Notes: generated from the sequence alone by a model not told the origin. A DNA stretch of 64,000 nt from Ardenticatenaceae bacterium (GCA_020634435.1 JACKBS010000019.1:25249-89248); one strand, 5' to 3'. Counted from the first letter of the stretch, positions 43,412 through 53,017 are shown. Translations and numbers: made by a program.

Positions 43412-44362
43412 ATGAAGTATCGACTATTCACTGTTCCCTTGTTGTTCTTGTTTGCTGGATTATTTTTACTTTCTTGCCGAGATGCAGAACCCACCCCAAC
43501 TCCGCTTCCCACCGTCACGCCTATACCCGAAGTGCCTGAGCAACCCACCCCGCCCCCAGCGGTTGAGCCCCCGGTGGGCGATGGCGGTGGCGAGACGCCT
43601 GACCAACCGGATGAGAATGGCGAGGAACCCCCGTCTGAAGAGGAAAAGCCGGTAGAAGATACGGCCGTTCCTGCGCCAGGTTCCACAGTGCAGCATCAGG
43701 TGCAGGTGGGCGAATGGTTAATCCAGATTGCGCGCTGTTATGGGGCAGATTATGCCGCCGTGCGCTGGGCAAATCCGCAGATTTATTGGCCGAACACGAT
43801 TTATCCTGGCATGATGGTGACGGTGCCCAATGTCGGCAGTGTGGGGGAAATAAAAGGTACGCCGTGCGTGGGAACGTACACAGTTGAAGCGGGGGATACG
43901 TGGGTCGGCCTGGCCGAGCGCTTTGGCACCACCGCTGTTATCCTGCAAAATGCCAATCCGGGGCCGCTGTGGGCGGGCAATCACATCATCGTTCCGGCGC
44001 ATAATCCGCAGGTGGTTGAAGCTGTTAACGAAACGGCCGTAGCTGAACCCGCCCCCGAGACAGTGCAAACGGCCGTTGAATCGGACCGCATCATGTTTGC
44101 CGCTGGGGCCACGTCGGCAACGGTGCCCGGAAATGTGACGGCCAATGGGGAAACGACCTACATTTTCACGGCCCAAGAGGGCCAGCAATATTCTGTCTCT
44201 CTGGCACCCACCCAGGATGATGTGTTGCTCACGGTGGAAAATCCAGATCAGACTCTGCCAGCTGAGGGCGTGCTGCCGACCTCTGGCGATTACGTCATTC
44301 GGGTGCGTGGTGGGGAAGTGGATGCCGCTTACTCGTTAGAACTGACGGTAACCGACCCGTAG
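43412..44362 (+). CDS. LysM-domain lipoprotein
   Basis: A 316-residue lipoprotein. Signal and lipobox LFLLSC give lipidated Cys22. A Pro/Glu-rich stalk (about 25-90) precedes two LysM-like modules: VGEWLIQIARCYGADYAAVRWAN (about 95-140) and YTVEAGDTWVGLAERFG (about 152-200). The C-terminal 90 residues resemble a PPC-like beta domain (GETTYIFTAQEGQQYSVSLAP). It likely binds peptidoglycan from the outer membrane face of the cell. The SD GGAGAGGAG precedes the ATG. Confidence 0.88.
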   Translation: MKYRLFTVPLLFLFAGLFLLSCRDAEPTPTPLPTVTPIPEVPEQPTPPPAVEPPVGDGGGETPDQPDENGEEPPSEEEKPVEDTAVPAPGSTVQHQVQVGEWLIQIARCYGADYAAVRWANPQIYWPNTIYPGMMVTVPNVGSVGEIKGTPCVGTYTVEAGDTWVGLAERFGTTAVILQNANPGPLWAGNHIIVPAHNPQVVEAVNETAVAEPAPETVQTAVESDRIMFAAGATSATVPGNVTANGETTYIFTAQEGQQYSVSLAPTQDDVLLTVENPDQTLPAEGVLPTSGDYVIRVRGGEVDAAYSLELTVTDP

Positions 44363-44370
44363 ACAAAAAG

Positions 44371-44404
44371 AAACGGCCGTTACCAGAATGGGTAACGGCC
44401 GTTT
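44371..44404. terminator. Terminator built from two inverted ACGGCCGT motifs
   Basis: AAACGGCCGTTACC (44371-44384) pairs with GGTAACGGCCGTTT (44391-44404), six-nt loop. Each arm carries the palindrome that is repeated across this window. It lies between convergent LysM and thioredoxin genes and can end both. Confidence 0.9.
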
Positions 44405-44416
44405 TCCTGGTCCAAT

Positions 44417-44893
44417 TTACTCGCCGTCTTCCAAAAATGCCGCGAGTTCGGCGGCCACCTGTTCCTCTGCTAGCGGGCCGCTCCAACGCATCACCTCTTC
44501 GCCTGCGCTGTTGAGCAGCACATAGGTGGAGCGGCTGCGGATGCCGTAGGTATCCATTGCCTGACGCCCTTCAGGGAAGTCCACGTTTAGTACAAAAAAC
44601 TCAATCTCGTTGCCAAAATCCTGTTTCAGCCTATCCACGATAGGCGCATTCGCGCGTCAGGTTGTTCACCAACTGGCATAAGCGTTTAAGAACTGTGGTC
44701 GCCCGGTCTGCCCGATGAGGCTTAAATCGTTACCTGCCGGTGCACTGGTGGCCAGCTCGTTGGGAACGGCCGTTGCTGCGACCGTGGGCTGCATAGTGGG
44801 CGCGACGTTTTCAGGGGCCTGATTGCTGCTGCACGCCGTCAGGAAAACGGCCGTACTGACCAAGAGGAATAGCAAAGTCCAGATTCTTTTCAT
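44417..44893 (-). CDS. Predicted selenoprotein: thioredoxin-like lipoprotein with UxxU active site
   Basis: One continuous 158-residue reading frame, apart from two UGA codons at 44668-44666 (codon 76) and 44659-44657 (codon 79). Residues 1-21 are a lipoprotein signal (FLTAC, Cys21). Then comes a Thr/Ala/Pro linker and a thioredoxin fold: GRPQFLNAYASW-U-TT-U-RANAPIVDRL, followed by FFVLNVD and TYGIRSRSTYVLLNSAG. Both UGA codons sit exactly where the W-C-x-x-C cysteines belong. A 7-bp hairpin starts 11 nt after the second UGA. Elsewhere in this window TGA ends genes normally, so a simple code change is unlikely. The usual cis-Pro is replaced by Ser. Without Sec insertion the product would be a 75-residue lipoprotein with no active site. 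selA/B/C/D are not in view. Confidence 0.8.
44629..44645 (-). promoter_or_regulatory. Candidate bacterial SECIS hairpin
   Basis: On the mRNA, GCCUAUC-GUG-GAUAGGC forms a perfect 7-bp stem with a three-nt loop that contains GU. It begins 11 nt after the second UGA, the spacing found in the E. coli fdhF SECIS. The bulged U of the E. coli element is not seen. It lies 20 nt after the first UGA. Confidence 0.7.
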
Positions 44894-45123
44894 GAATTGC
44901 TCCTATATGGGTGTTTTGCGCTTAATTATAGGTAAAGCTGACACAAGTTATCAATATTGAGGTGTTTATTGAGCGATATAAAAAGGATATAAACGGCAAA
45001 TAAACAATTCCCTTTGTTTTCAATAAGTTTTAGTTATTGTAGAATAACTTAACGAGCAACAAGCTTCTCAATGTGCCCAAAAATCTCGGGAACAAAACAA
45101 AGTCAATTTGTAAGGAAAAACTG
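44894..45123 (+). promoter_or_regulatory. AT-rich divergent promoter region
   Basis: 230 bp, very AT-rich around 44930-45050, between the selenoprotein and kinase genes. A TAGAAT near 45039 may be a -10 for the kinase gene but has no well-spaced -35. Confidence 0.3.
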
Positions 45124-48100
45124 ATGACTCAAGCACCAACTTTCGGGAAGATCTTGCACGAACGTCGATCTCTGCTTGGCTTGACCCAAGCTGAGCTGGC
45201 GCGCCGGGCCGGTTGTGCACCAATAACAATTCGTAAGCTAGAAGGGGATAGCCTACGGCCGTCTGTGCAACTAGCAGAATTACTTGCCTTGGCTCTGGAT
45301 ATTCCAGAGGGAGAACAGTTAGCCTTCATCCGCCTGGCCCGGCAAGAGGGCAAACCAACTCCCATTCCCACACCCTCTCCCTCGGCGGCGGAAATTGGCC
45401 TGGATGATCTGAGTGGCCGCGCGGTAAAGGGCTTTCAACTCGGTGAACTGATCGGGTCGGGTGGTTTTGGTGTGGTGTATCGGGCGGTACAGCCTTCGGT
45501 GCAGCGGGACGTGGCCGTGAAGATTATTTTGCCGCGTTATGCCAACCACCCCACATTTATTCGTCGTTTTGAGGCAGAGGCGCATCTGGTAGCTCGACTA
45601 GAGCATCCTCATATTGTGCCGCTCTACGATTACTGGCGCGAGCCAGATGCTGCCTATTTGATCATGCGTCTGCTTCGTTCGGGGAGCCTGGATAAACTTT
45701 TGGCCGACGGACCACTATCTCTGGATCTGTTTCGGCGTATGATAATGCAGGTAGGGGCCGCGCTGGCTGTGGCTCACGCCAACAACGTCATCCATAGGGA
45801 CATCAAACCGGCCAATGTGCTGCTGGATGAGGCGCAAAACGCATATTTGGGCGATTTTGGCATTGCCAAGAGCCTGGACCTGGTTAGCGATGCGAATCTC
45901 ACCGAAAACGGTGCACTCATTGGTTCACCGGCGTATATTTCCCCAGAGCAGATTCAAAATGAACCGATACGGCCGTCTAGCGACATCTACTGCTTTGGAT
46001 TGCTGCTCTTTGAAATGTTAACCGGTCGTAAAGCATTTCTTGGACCAACACCGCTGGCCTACTTGCAGCAGCATTTGAATGAACCAGTTCCTTCGCTTCT
46101 CAGTATCGATCCAAGCTTACCTCCTGCTCTGGAAGAACTTATCAGCCGCGCTACGGCTAAAAATCCTAATGATCGTTTTCCCAACATGAACAGCTTACTG
46201 ACACGTTTGGAAGCGGTGCTGGCTCCCTCTGTCCTGGAGATGGATTTACCTCTAGCAGGTAACGAAGCGATTTTATTATCCTTGACACCCCAGGAAATCG
46301 CGGCACTTGAAAATCCTTACCAGGGGTTGCAGGCTTTTACAGAATCAGATGCTGAGAACTTCTTTGGACGAGAAACGCTGGTTCAGGAACTGCTAAGTAA
46401 ATTGTCTGATGGGAGTGATCTGGAGCGATTTATGGCAGTGGTGGGGCCAAGTGGCAGCGGCAAATCTTCACTGGTGAAGGCAGGGCTGTTGCCTGCGCTG
46501 CGCCGGGGCGGACTGCCTGCTTCCGACGACTGGTTCATTGTGGACATGACGCCGGGCGACCAGCCGTGGGAAGAGCTGGAAGCGGCCTTGCTGCGCATTG
46601 CCGTTAATCCCCCGGACAGTTTGCTGGCTCAGCTTCAGGATGGCCCGCGTGGTTTGCTGCGGGCGGTTCATCGCTGCCTACCCAACGATGGCGAGACCGA
46701 ATTGGTGCTGCTGATCGACCAGTTTGAGGAATTATTTACCCTGGTCACTGAAGAAGCGGTGCGGGAACAGTTTTTGCAGAGTTTGGTAACGGCCGTTCTC
46801 GACCCTCGTTCTCGTTTGCGCATCATTATTACACTGCGGGCCGATTTCACGGATCGGCCGTTGCAGTATGTGGATTTTGGCGAATTGATGCAAGAGCGTT
46901 TGGCTTTTATTCTGCCTCTTACCCCCGATGAACTGACCCGCGCCATTACCAAACCCGTGGAAAATTTAGGAATGGCCCTGGCGCCAGAACTTGTCGCCAC
47001 CATTATCCAAGACGTGGGCAGTCAGCCGGGGATGTTGCCACTATTACAATATGCCCTCACTGAACTATTTGACAAACGACAGGGCCAGGTCATTTCGCTG
47101 AGGCATTATCGCACGACAGGTGGCGTAACAGGTGCTTTGGCTAGCCGTGCCGATGAAATTTACAGACGAATGTCACCTGCTGAGCAAGAAGCCACCCGAC
47201 AGCTCTTTTTGCGCCTTGTGACATTAGGTGAAGGTGTAGAAGACACTCGCCGCCGCGTGCCTCTTGTCGAACTGGAAACGCTATCAGTAAACGGTGAATT
47301 GAACACCGATTACCGAACGCCGATTACCGAGTACGGCAAGCGTCGCTTACTGACTTTTGATCATGACTCTATCACCCGTGGGCCAACGGTGGAGGTGGCT
47401 CATGAAGCACTGCTGCGCGAGTGGCCCCGCTTGCGAAATTGGCTGCGCGAAAGCCGCGAGGATGTGCGGCGGCAGCGCTTGCTAGGTCAGGCGGCCCAGC
47501 AATGGCACGACAACGATGGCGATGGGAGCTACCTCTTGCGTGGAAGCCGCCTCACTAGTTTTGAAGCGTGGGTTGAAGCCACTACTGTGGCGCTCACGGC
47601 TGATGAACATCGCTTTTTGCAAACTAGCATCGCTGCACGGGATGAACGCCATGCTGCCGAAGAAACCCGCCGCCAACGGGAGTTGGAAACAGCTCAGCAG
47701 TTGGCTCAGGAGCAAACCAAGCGAGCCGAAGAACAATCGCGGTCGGCTCAACGGCTGCGCTTTTTTGCGGTGGGCTTGACCTTGTTGCTATTGGCGGCGG
47801 CTGGGCTGGCCTGGTTTGCCAATTCGCAGCGCCTGCAGGCGCAGGACAATTTTGCCACATCTGAGCGGATTCGGCTGGCGTCGCAGGCGCAAAATGCACT
47901 TGAGCGGGGCGAAGGTGGCGAAGTGGCGGCGCTGCTGGCGATTCGTAGCTTGCAGCTGGGCTATTCGCCGGAAGCGGATGTGGCTTTGCAGAGTGCCCTG
48001 CAATATGGTTTTTCCAAGCAGCATTATATTGGGCACGAGGGTGTTATTGGATCGACACGGTTTTCACCTGACGGTCGTTTCATTGTAACTGCGAGTGATG

Positions 48101-50571
48101 ATGGCACTGTCAGGCTATGGAATGCACAAACGGGGCAGGAAGTACGCCAATTTATTGGACATGGTGCCATTGTGAATGCGGTGACCGTTTCACCAGACAG
48201 TCGATTTTTAGTTAGTGCCAGTGCCGACGGGACTGCACGTATTTGGGATTTTGCTTCCGGGGCTGAACTGCGACGCATTGAGGGAGATAGCGGTACTATT
48301 TGGTACGCACATTTCACTGCTGACAGCCAGCAGTTGATTATTATTGATTCTTTGGTGGCCCAATTATGGGATGTGGCCTCAGGAACAAAGCTTCGTGAAT
48401 TTGTGGGACACACAGATTTCATTACTTTTTCCGACATTTCACCAGACGGCCGTTACCTGGCAACCGTAAGCAGCGATGGCACGGCACGGTTATGGGACAT
48501 AGCAACTGGGGCAGAAATTCGTCAGTTTCTGGGCCATACCGGCTGGGTTGGTGGTGTTGATTTCTCTCCAGACGGCCGTTACCTGCTGACAACAGGTCAG
48601 GATGGCCTGGCCATTATTTGGGATATTGCCACCGGTTTTGAGATGCGTCGTTTTCAGGGCCACACGTCCGAAATTTATGATGGCCGATTCTCGCCAGACG
48701 GCCGTTTTGTGGCTACCAGTGGCTTTGATCGCACAGCTCGATTGTGGGATGTGGCTACCGGGCAGGAGCTGCGGCTCCTGCGCGGACATACCAATACCCT
48801 CGGTGAAGCGGCCTTTTCGCCTGATGGGGCGCTTCTGGCAACTGGCAGTGCCGATGGTACAGTTCGTTTGTGGGATCTTTGGGCAGAGGCGGAACCTAAA
48901 GCCATTGGTCCCTTTGGCGGTTCGCATACGCAAAGCATGTCTTTGCTGGTGCAATCGCCAAACAGAAAATTCTTCCTTATTGGCCGTGGAGAAGGCTCAT
49001 ACGAACTTTGGAATAATGATCTGGGAGAGATTGTAGCCACGTTTGAAATGCCGGCGCAAGAAATTTCTGCCGGGGCGTTTTCCGCAGACGGCCGTTCTCT
49101 TGTTGTGGGTACCAGTGGTGGTTTGATCTCGATCCTGGATATGAACAGCAGCACAGAATTGCATCAGTTTACCGCACATGATGGCTACGTTCGGGCCATT
49201 GCGGTGGCGACGGATGGCGCTTCTTTTGTGACGGCGGGTGACGACGGGATAGTTCGGCTGTGGGATATGGCCAGTGGCAGCGAGAAGCTCCAATTTTCTG
49301 GAATGTCAGGTGCTGCGTATGCCGCGGCGTTTTCACCAGATGGTCAATCGATTCTTGCGGCCGGGACTGCTGGCCAGGTGATCGTGTGGGACGTGGCCAC
49401 TGGTGTTGTGGAGGGGCAATTGGCGGTGGGGGATACGGCCGTCTTATCAGCAAGCTATCTCCCCGATGGTGACCAAATCATTGCCGCAGGTGATGACCAT
49501 CTAGCCCACCTTTGGAACCTGAAGACGGGGCAAGAGATTCGGACATTCAGCGGCCATACAGATGATGTGACCCATCTAGCCATTTCCCCGGACGCCACGC
49601 TGTTGCTGACCGGCAGCGAAGACCAAACTGCACGGGTATGGGATATGGCTACGGGCGAGGAATTGCGCCATTTTGGTAATCATGCCTCTTCTCTCTTTTC
49701 GGTTGCTTTTTCGGAAGATGGCCAGCATCTCTACACAGGCACCTCCACTTTTGCCTACGTTTGGCGCACATCTTTAGAAGATACAATCAATTTCACTTGC
49801 CAGCAATTGGGGCGTGACTTAACTGAAGCAGAACGCAACTTCTACAACCTGGACGCTAGCGACACCTGCGCAGGCACCGGGGCCGCCCTGGCCCAGGCTG
49901 AGCCCATCTGGACGCCCATTGCGGCCACGCCATTGCCAGTAGATGCCATTCAAACCACGGTGGAACTTGAGTTTATTCACATGGATAAGGCCTACATTCA
50001 AATGGGGAACCCCCTGCAACATGTTTATATTGAAGCGGAAGAGGGCATGGTCATTCGCCCCGATAACCTTGATCCGGAAACATTGACGCTGCCGCTATTT
50101 ACAACGGCTGAGTATGTTGAAGACGATTTTATCGAACCACCCTTTGAGAGAGGCCCTTATCCCAAAGGCGTGCCCCTTGGAGTTGATCTGGCCCGATGGT
50201 TAGAGGCATCTGGTAGTGGTACTTACCATCAACAAGGGGCAACGGCCGTTATTGATTTCCAATTTGACGGCCTATTACCTGGTGGCGTTTACACCCTTTG
50301 GTGTGTCTCCTTTGATATTCCAGATTTCAACCTGCTTTTTGAGTTGCCTTGTGGTGCACCAGACGGCACCGAAAACAGCTTCATTGCTGATGAAAATGGA
50401 CATGCTGACTTCTATTTGGAAATGGACGCATTCCCACCGAGCACAGACGAAGTCATTTACGAACTGGCCGTAGCGTACCACAGCGATGGGCAAACACACG
50501 GAATATCGGTAGGAGAATATAGTAAAAACGCGCACATTATTCTTTTCTACGATTTCTTGCCGCCAGAATAG
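45124..50571 (+). CDS. HTH - Ser/Thr kinase - STAND NTPase - 14x WD40 transmembrane signalling protein
   Basis: A 1815-residue protein with, in order: an XRE helix-turn-helix (about 5-65); a Hanks-type kinase (about 104-370; GSGGFG 111-116, Lys133, HRDIKPAN with Asp226, DFG 244-246); a STAND-type NTPase (about 400-800; GPSGSGKSS near 440-448, VLLIDQFEELF near 527); a coiled coil; one membrane helix (about 877-900); 14 WD40 repeats (about 968-1550), enough for two seven-blade propellers; and an unassigned beta-rich C-terminal domain (about 1590-1815). The helix should place the kinase inside and the propellers outside. ATG 45124 has SD AAGGA; GTG 45073 is rejected. It may sense an external ligand and signal to kinase and DNA-binding parts. 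Confidence 0.93.
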   Translation: MTQAPTFGKILHERRSLLGLTQAELARRAGCAPITIRKLEGDSLRPSVQLAELLALALDIPEGEQLAFIRLARQEGKPTPIPTPSPSAAEIGLDDLSGRAVKGFQLGELIGSGGFGVVYRAVQPSVQRDVAVKIILPRYANHPTFIRRFEAEAHLVARLEHPHIVPLYDYWREPDAAYLIMRLLRSGSLDKLLADGPLSLDLFRRMIMQVGAALAVAHANNVIHRDIKPANVLLDEAQNAYLGDFGIAKSLDLVSDANLTENGALIGSPAYISPEQIQNEPIRPSSDIYCFGLLLFEMLTGRKAFLGPTPLAYLQQHLNEPVPSLLSIDPSLPPALEELISRATAKNPNDRFPNMNSLLTRLEAVLAPSVLEMDLPLAGNEAILLSLTPQEIAALENPYQGLQAFTESDAENFFGRETLVQELLSKLSDGSDLERFMAVVGPSGSGKSSLVKAGLLPALRRGGLPASDDWFIVDMTPGDQPWEELEAALLRIAVNPPDSLLAQLQDGPRGLLRAVHRCLPNDGETELVLLIDQFEELFTLVTEEAVREQFLQSLVTAVLDPRSRLRIIITLRADFTDRPLQYVDFGELMQERLAFILPLTPDELTRAITKPVENLGMALAPELVATIIQDVGSQPGMLPLLQYALTELFDKRQGQVISLRHYRTTGGVTGALASRADEIYRRMSPAEQEATRQLFLRLVTLGEGVEDTRRRVPLVELETLSVNGELNTDYRTPITEYGKRRLLTFDHDSITRGPTVEVAHEALLREWPRLRNWLRESREDVRRQRLLGQAAQQWHDNDGDGSYLLRGSRLTSFEAWVEATTVALTADEHRFLQTSIAARDERHAAEETRRQRELETAQQLAQEQTKRAEEQSRSAQRLRFFAVGLTLLLLAAAGLAWFANSQRLQAQDNFATSERIRLASQAQNALERGEGGEVAALLAIRSLQLGYSPEADVALQSALQYGFSKQHYIGHEGVIGSTRFSPDGRFIVTASDDGTVRLWNAQTGQEVRQFIGHGAIVNAVTVSPDSRFLVSASADGTARIWDFASGAELRRIEGDSGTIWYAHFTADSQQLIIIDSLVAQLWDVASGTKLREFVGHTDFITFSDISPDGRYLATVSSDGTARLWDIATGAEIRQFLGHTGWVGGVDFSPDGRYLLTTGQDGLAIIWDIATGFEMRRFQGHTSEIYDGRFSPDGRFVATSGFDRTARLWDVATGQELRLLRGHTNTLGEAAFSPDGALLATGSADGTVRLWDLWAEAEPKAIGPFGGSHTQSMSLLVQSPNRKFFLIGRGEGSYELWNNDLGEIVATFEMPAQEISAGAFSADGRSLVVGTSGGLISILDMNSSTELHQFTAHDGYVRAIAVATDGASFVTAGDDGIVRLWDMASGSEKLQFSGMSGAAYAAAFSPDGQSILAAGTAGQVIVWDVATGVVEGQLAVGDTAVLSASYLPDGDQIIAAGDDHLAHLWNLKTGQEIRTFSGHTDDVTHLAISPDATLLLTGSEDQTARVWDMATGEELRHFGNHASSLFSVAFSEDGQHLYTGTSTFAYVWRTSLEDTINFTCQQLGRDLTEAERNFYNLDASDTCAGTGAALAQAEPIWTPIAATPLPVDAIQTTVELEFIHMDKAYIQMGNPLQHVYIEAEEGMVIRPDNLDPETLTLPLFTTAEYVEDDFIEPPFERGPYPKGVPLGVDLARWLEASGSGTYHQQGATAVIDFQFDGLLPGGVYTLWCVSFDIPDFNLLFELPCGAPDGTENSFIADENGHADFYLEMDAFPPSTDEVIYELAVAYHSDGQTHGISVGEYSKNAHIILFYDFLPPE

Positions 50572-50604
50572 GTAGAGCTTTCAATATACTCTTGTATAAC
50601 AGAT

Positions 50605-50637
50605 CAGCAGATTCTGAGAAAGGGTCTGCTGGTTTTG
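50605..50637 (+). terminator. Terminator after the kinase-WD40 gene
   Basis: CAGCAGA (50605-50611) pairs with TCTGCTG (50625-50631), followed by GTTTTG. Confidence 0.7.
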
Positions 50638-50817
50638 TTATATGCATCTTTTATCCACTTCAGGCTAATCCAACCGATACAAAAGTGATACAAGTGGTTC
50701 TGACCTCTTGAAACGGACTCGCATACCGTTTACAGTGTCGGCAATTCGCTTTTCATCATACTCACATCACAGTTTCTCGGGTTGTGCATTTCTTGTGCTT
50801 TCAAAGGAGGAATACCT

Positions 50818-51438
50818 ATGAAGCGTTCTGTAGAAGTTGCTCTTGTGTTGATGGTTGGTTTACTGGTGGCTGGTGTTGGCCTGGTTGCTGCCTTAGGTGG
50901 TGAAGACACCGATTTTGATTTCCATTGGAAACGATGGCAGCGATCGCGCACCTTCACCGTTGAGGTAGCCGAAAATGGCACTATGTTCTCGCCAGATGCT
51001 GAGCCGCTGGATGATGATGGCTGGCCCTTGTATGGCAATGAGTTTATTACGATGGGCTACCTGTACCCGGAAGGCACACTGACCTGCGACAGTGACAATA
51101 ACTGCAATGGGGTTAATCCCGACGGTACGCCAGAGTTCCCAGATAGAGTAATTGGCATCTGGACCTGCCGTGGCTGGCACATTGCTGATGCGGCTACCAC
51201 GTCCTCTGGGATAGTGATAAATACTAACCAGACGTATGCCTTTGGTGACAATCCCACGGCCAATATCATCACCACGGAGGGGTTTGAACTGGCAGATTTC
51301 AATCTGGAGTTTGAACGAGCGGTGACGGGCGGTACCGGCGAGTTTAGCAAAGCCCGCGGTATGCAGATTCAGGAGTTCTTGGGCTGGAATGCCAGTATTG
51401 GTACAGCCTACAGCATGACTTTTGAGCTAAGTCGTTAA
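50818..51438 (+). CDS. Secreted protein with allene-oxide-cyclase/dirigent-like barrel, function unknown
   Basis: A 206-residue exported protein. Signal/anchor helix at about 5-28 (VALVLMVGLLVAGVGLVAAL). The mature part is beta-rich, with two short Cys pairs (TCDSDNNC and WTCRGW) and the late motif VTGGTGEFSKARG, a pattern of AOC-barrel/dirigent-like folds. Catalysis cannot be inferred. ATG 50818 has a perfect SD (AAAGGAGGAATACC). It lies after the giant kinase; a similar secreted protein is at 53182. Confidence 0.75.
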   Translation: MKRSVEVALVLMVGLLVAGVGLVAALGGEDTDFDFHWKRWQRSRTFTVEVAENGTMFSPDAEPLDDDGWPLYGNEFITMGYLYPEGTLTCDSDNNCNGVNPDGTPEFPDRVIGIWTCRGWHIADAATTSSGIVINTNQTYAFGDNPTANIITTEGFELADFNLEFERAVTGGTGEFSKARGMQIQEFLGWNASIGTAYSMTFELSR

Positions 51439-51457
51439 GGGTGCAGTTTATGGGAGG

Positions 51458-51503
51458 AACGGCCGTTCCCTTATTCCTCATCTCTTTGGGGAACGGCCGT
51501 TTT
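51458..51503. terminator. Terminator built from two inverted ACGGCCGT motifs
   Basis: AACGGCCGTTCCC (51458-51470) pairs with GGGAACGGCCGTT (51489-51501) and a T-run follows. Same design as at 44371-44404. Confidence 0.88.
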
Positions 51504-51622
51504 TTCTTCTATCGGGGCTTATTCAATTGACGAATAGATTGGAACAATTTTTGATAGAGCCTGTGAACTGTTTTCAGCCTAATCTGCGATAGCCCTATTT
51601 TAATCACGTTGAGGGAGATTTC

Positions 51623-53017
51623 ATGGCTAACAGCATTAGTCAGCAGGGCGGGGGTGGTCAGATTGTGATTTGTGTCATTTTGCTCATTTTGAGCATGGTT
51701 GCTTGCCAATCTGTACCCGATCTGGATGCAGAACTGCAAACCGTGATCCAGGCACAGCGCATTACTCGTCTGGACCCTGGCCCGGCGCAAGACCCCGCGC
51801 TGGTGGCTCTGGGACAGGCGCTTTACTTTGACAAAATTCTCAGCGGCAATCGAGATATTGCCTGCGCCACCTGCCATCATCCTCATAAAAACAGTGGTGA
51901 TGATTTACCCATTTCCATTGGTACTGGTGGCGTGGGATTGGGGGAAACGCGCCAGATTGGGAACGGCCGTCAGTTCATCCCTCGCAATGCCCCAGAGGTG
52001 TTTAACCGGGGTGCGGCCGAGTGGCGCACGATGTTTTGGGACAGCCGAGTGATGCTGGGGGAAGACGGCCGTTTCCAAACGCCAGCTGGTGCCAAATTAC
52101 CGGCAACCGTCGCCAACTTGCTGGCTGCCCAGGCGATGTTTCCTGTCACCTCCAACGACGAAATGCGTGGTGCGGTAGGTGATACCGATGTGTTTGGTCA
52201 GCCCAATGAACTGGCATTGATTGACTCCGATGATCTGCCATCAATCTGGCAGGCGTTGATGAATCGGGTGTTGGCGATTCCTGAATATCAGACGCTGTTT
52301 GCCGCCGCCTACCCAGATGTGCCCATGGCTGAACTGGATTTTGGTCATGCGGCCAACGCCATCGCCGCTTTTGAGATTGAGGCCTACACGTTTTACCACA
52401 CGCCATGGTACCAATATTTGGAAGGAGACACATTGGCATTATCGGATGATGCCAAAAGCGGAGCCCTACTCTTTTTTGGTGAGGCGGGCTGTAGCCGCTG
52501 CCATAGCGGCCCGTTGTTTACCGATCAGCAGCACCACAACTTGGCGGTGCCGCAGGTGGGGCCGGGTAAGGGAGATTATGCGCCGCTCGATCTTGGTCGT
52601 TTTAGCGAGACAGGTAATTTGACTGATAAGTACGCCTTCCGTACCCCACCGCTGCACAATGTGACGATTAGCGGCCCGTGGATGCACAATGGCGCTTTCA
52701 ATACGTTGGAAGCGGTTATCGAACATCATCTAGATACAGAAAAGAGTTTGCAGGGATATGATACGGCCGTCCATCTTCCGCCTGATTTGCGAGGCACCTT
52801 CCAAAATGATCCTGCTCTGCTGGATGAAATGTTGCAAACCGTTGATCCACAGTTGGCTCCTGCCCGCAAGTTGTCTGCCCAGGAAATCCAGCAGCTTATC
52901 GCTTTTCTGGAAGCGTTAACTGATCCCGGTGTGGCGGAAAATATAGCCTATTTGGTGCCAACGGCCGTTCCCAGCGGCCTGTCCGTGGATGTTGTTATTA
53001 ATCGTGAAGGCGAATAA
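51623..53017 (+). CDS. Di-haem cytochrome c peroxidase / MauG-family lipoprotein
   Basis: A 464-residue exported protein. The N-terminal helix ends with LSMVAC, a lipobox (Cys28). Two haem c sites are present: CATCH (Cys81, Cys84, His85) and CSRCH (Cys290, Cys293, His294). The RNAPEVFNRG and TPPLHNVTISGPWMHNGAFNTLEAVIEHH motifs (the latter cited in part) are typical of the bacterial di-haem peroxidase/MauG family. It likely reduces peroxide or oxidises a substrate at the cell surface. No partner cytochrome gene adjoins it. Confidence 0.92.
   Translation: MANSISQQGGGGQIVICVILLILSMVACQSVPDLDAELQTVIQAQRITRLDPGPAQDPALVALGQALYFDKILSGNRDIACATCHHPHKNSGDDLPISIGTGGVGLGETRQIGNGRQFIPRNAPEVFNRGAAEWRTMFWDSRVMLGEDGRFQTPAGAKLPATVANLLAAQAMFPVTSNDEMRGAVGDTDVFGQPNELALIDSDDLPSIWQALMNRVLAIPEYQTLFAAAYPDVPMAELDFGHAANAIAAFEIEAYTFYHTPWYQYLEGDTLALSDDAKSGALLFFGEAGCSRCHSGPLFTDQQHHNLAVPQVGPGKGDYAPLDLGRFSETGNLTDKYAFRTPPLHNVTISGPWMHNGAFNTLEAVIEHHLDTEKSLQGYDTAVHLPPDLRGTFQNDPALLDEMLQTVDPQLAPARKLSAQEIQQLIAFLEALTDPGVAENIAYLVPTAVPSGLSVDVVINREGE

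Noticed and set aside
44417..44893. Reading the UGA-containing thioredoxin as two separate small genes or a plain pseudogene
   Set aside because: Both halves are in the same frame, both stops are UGA at the CxxC cysteine positions, and the downstream half has no signal or SD of its own.
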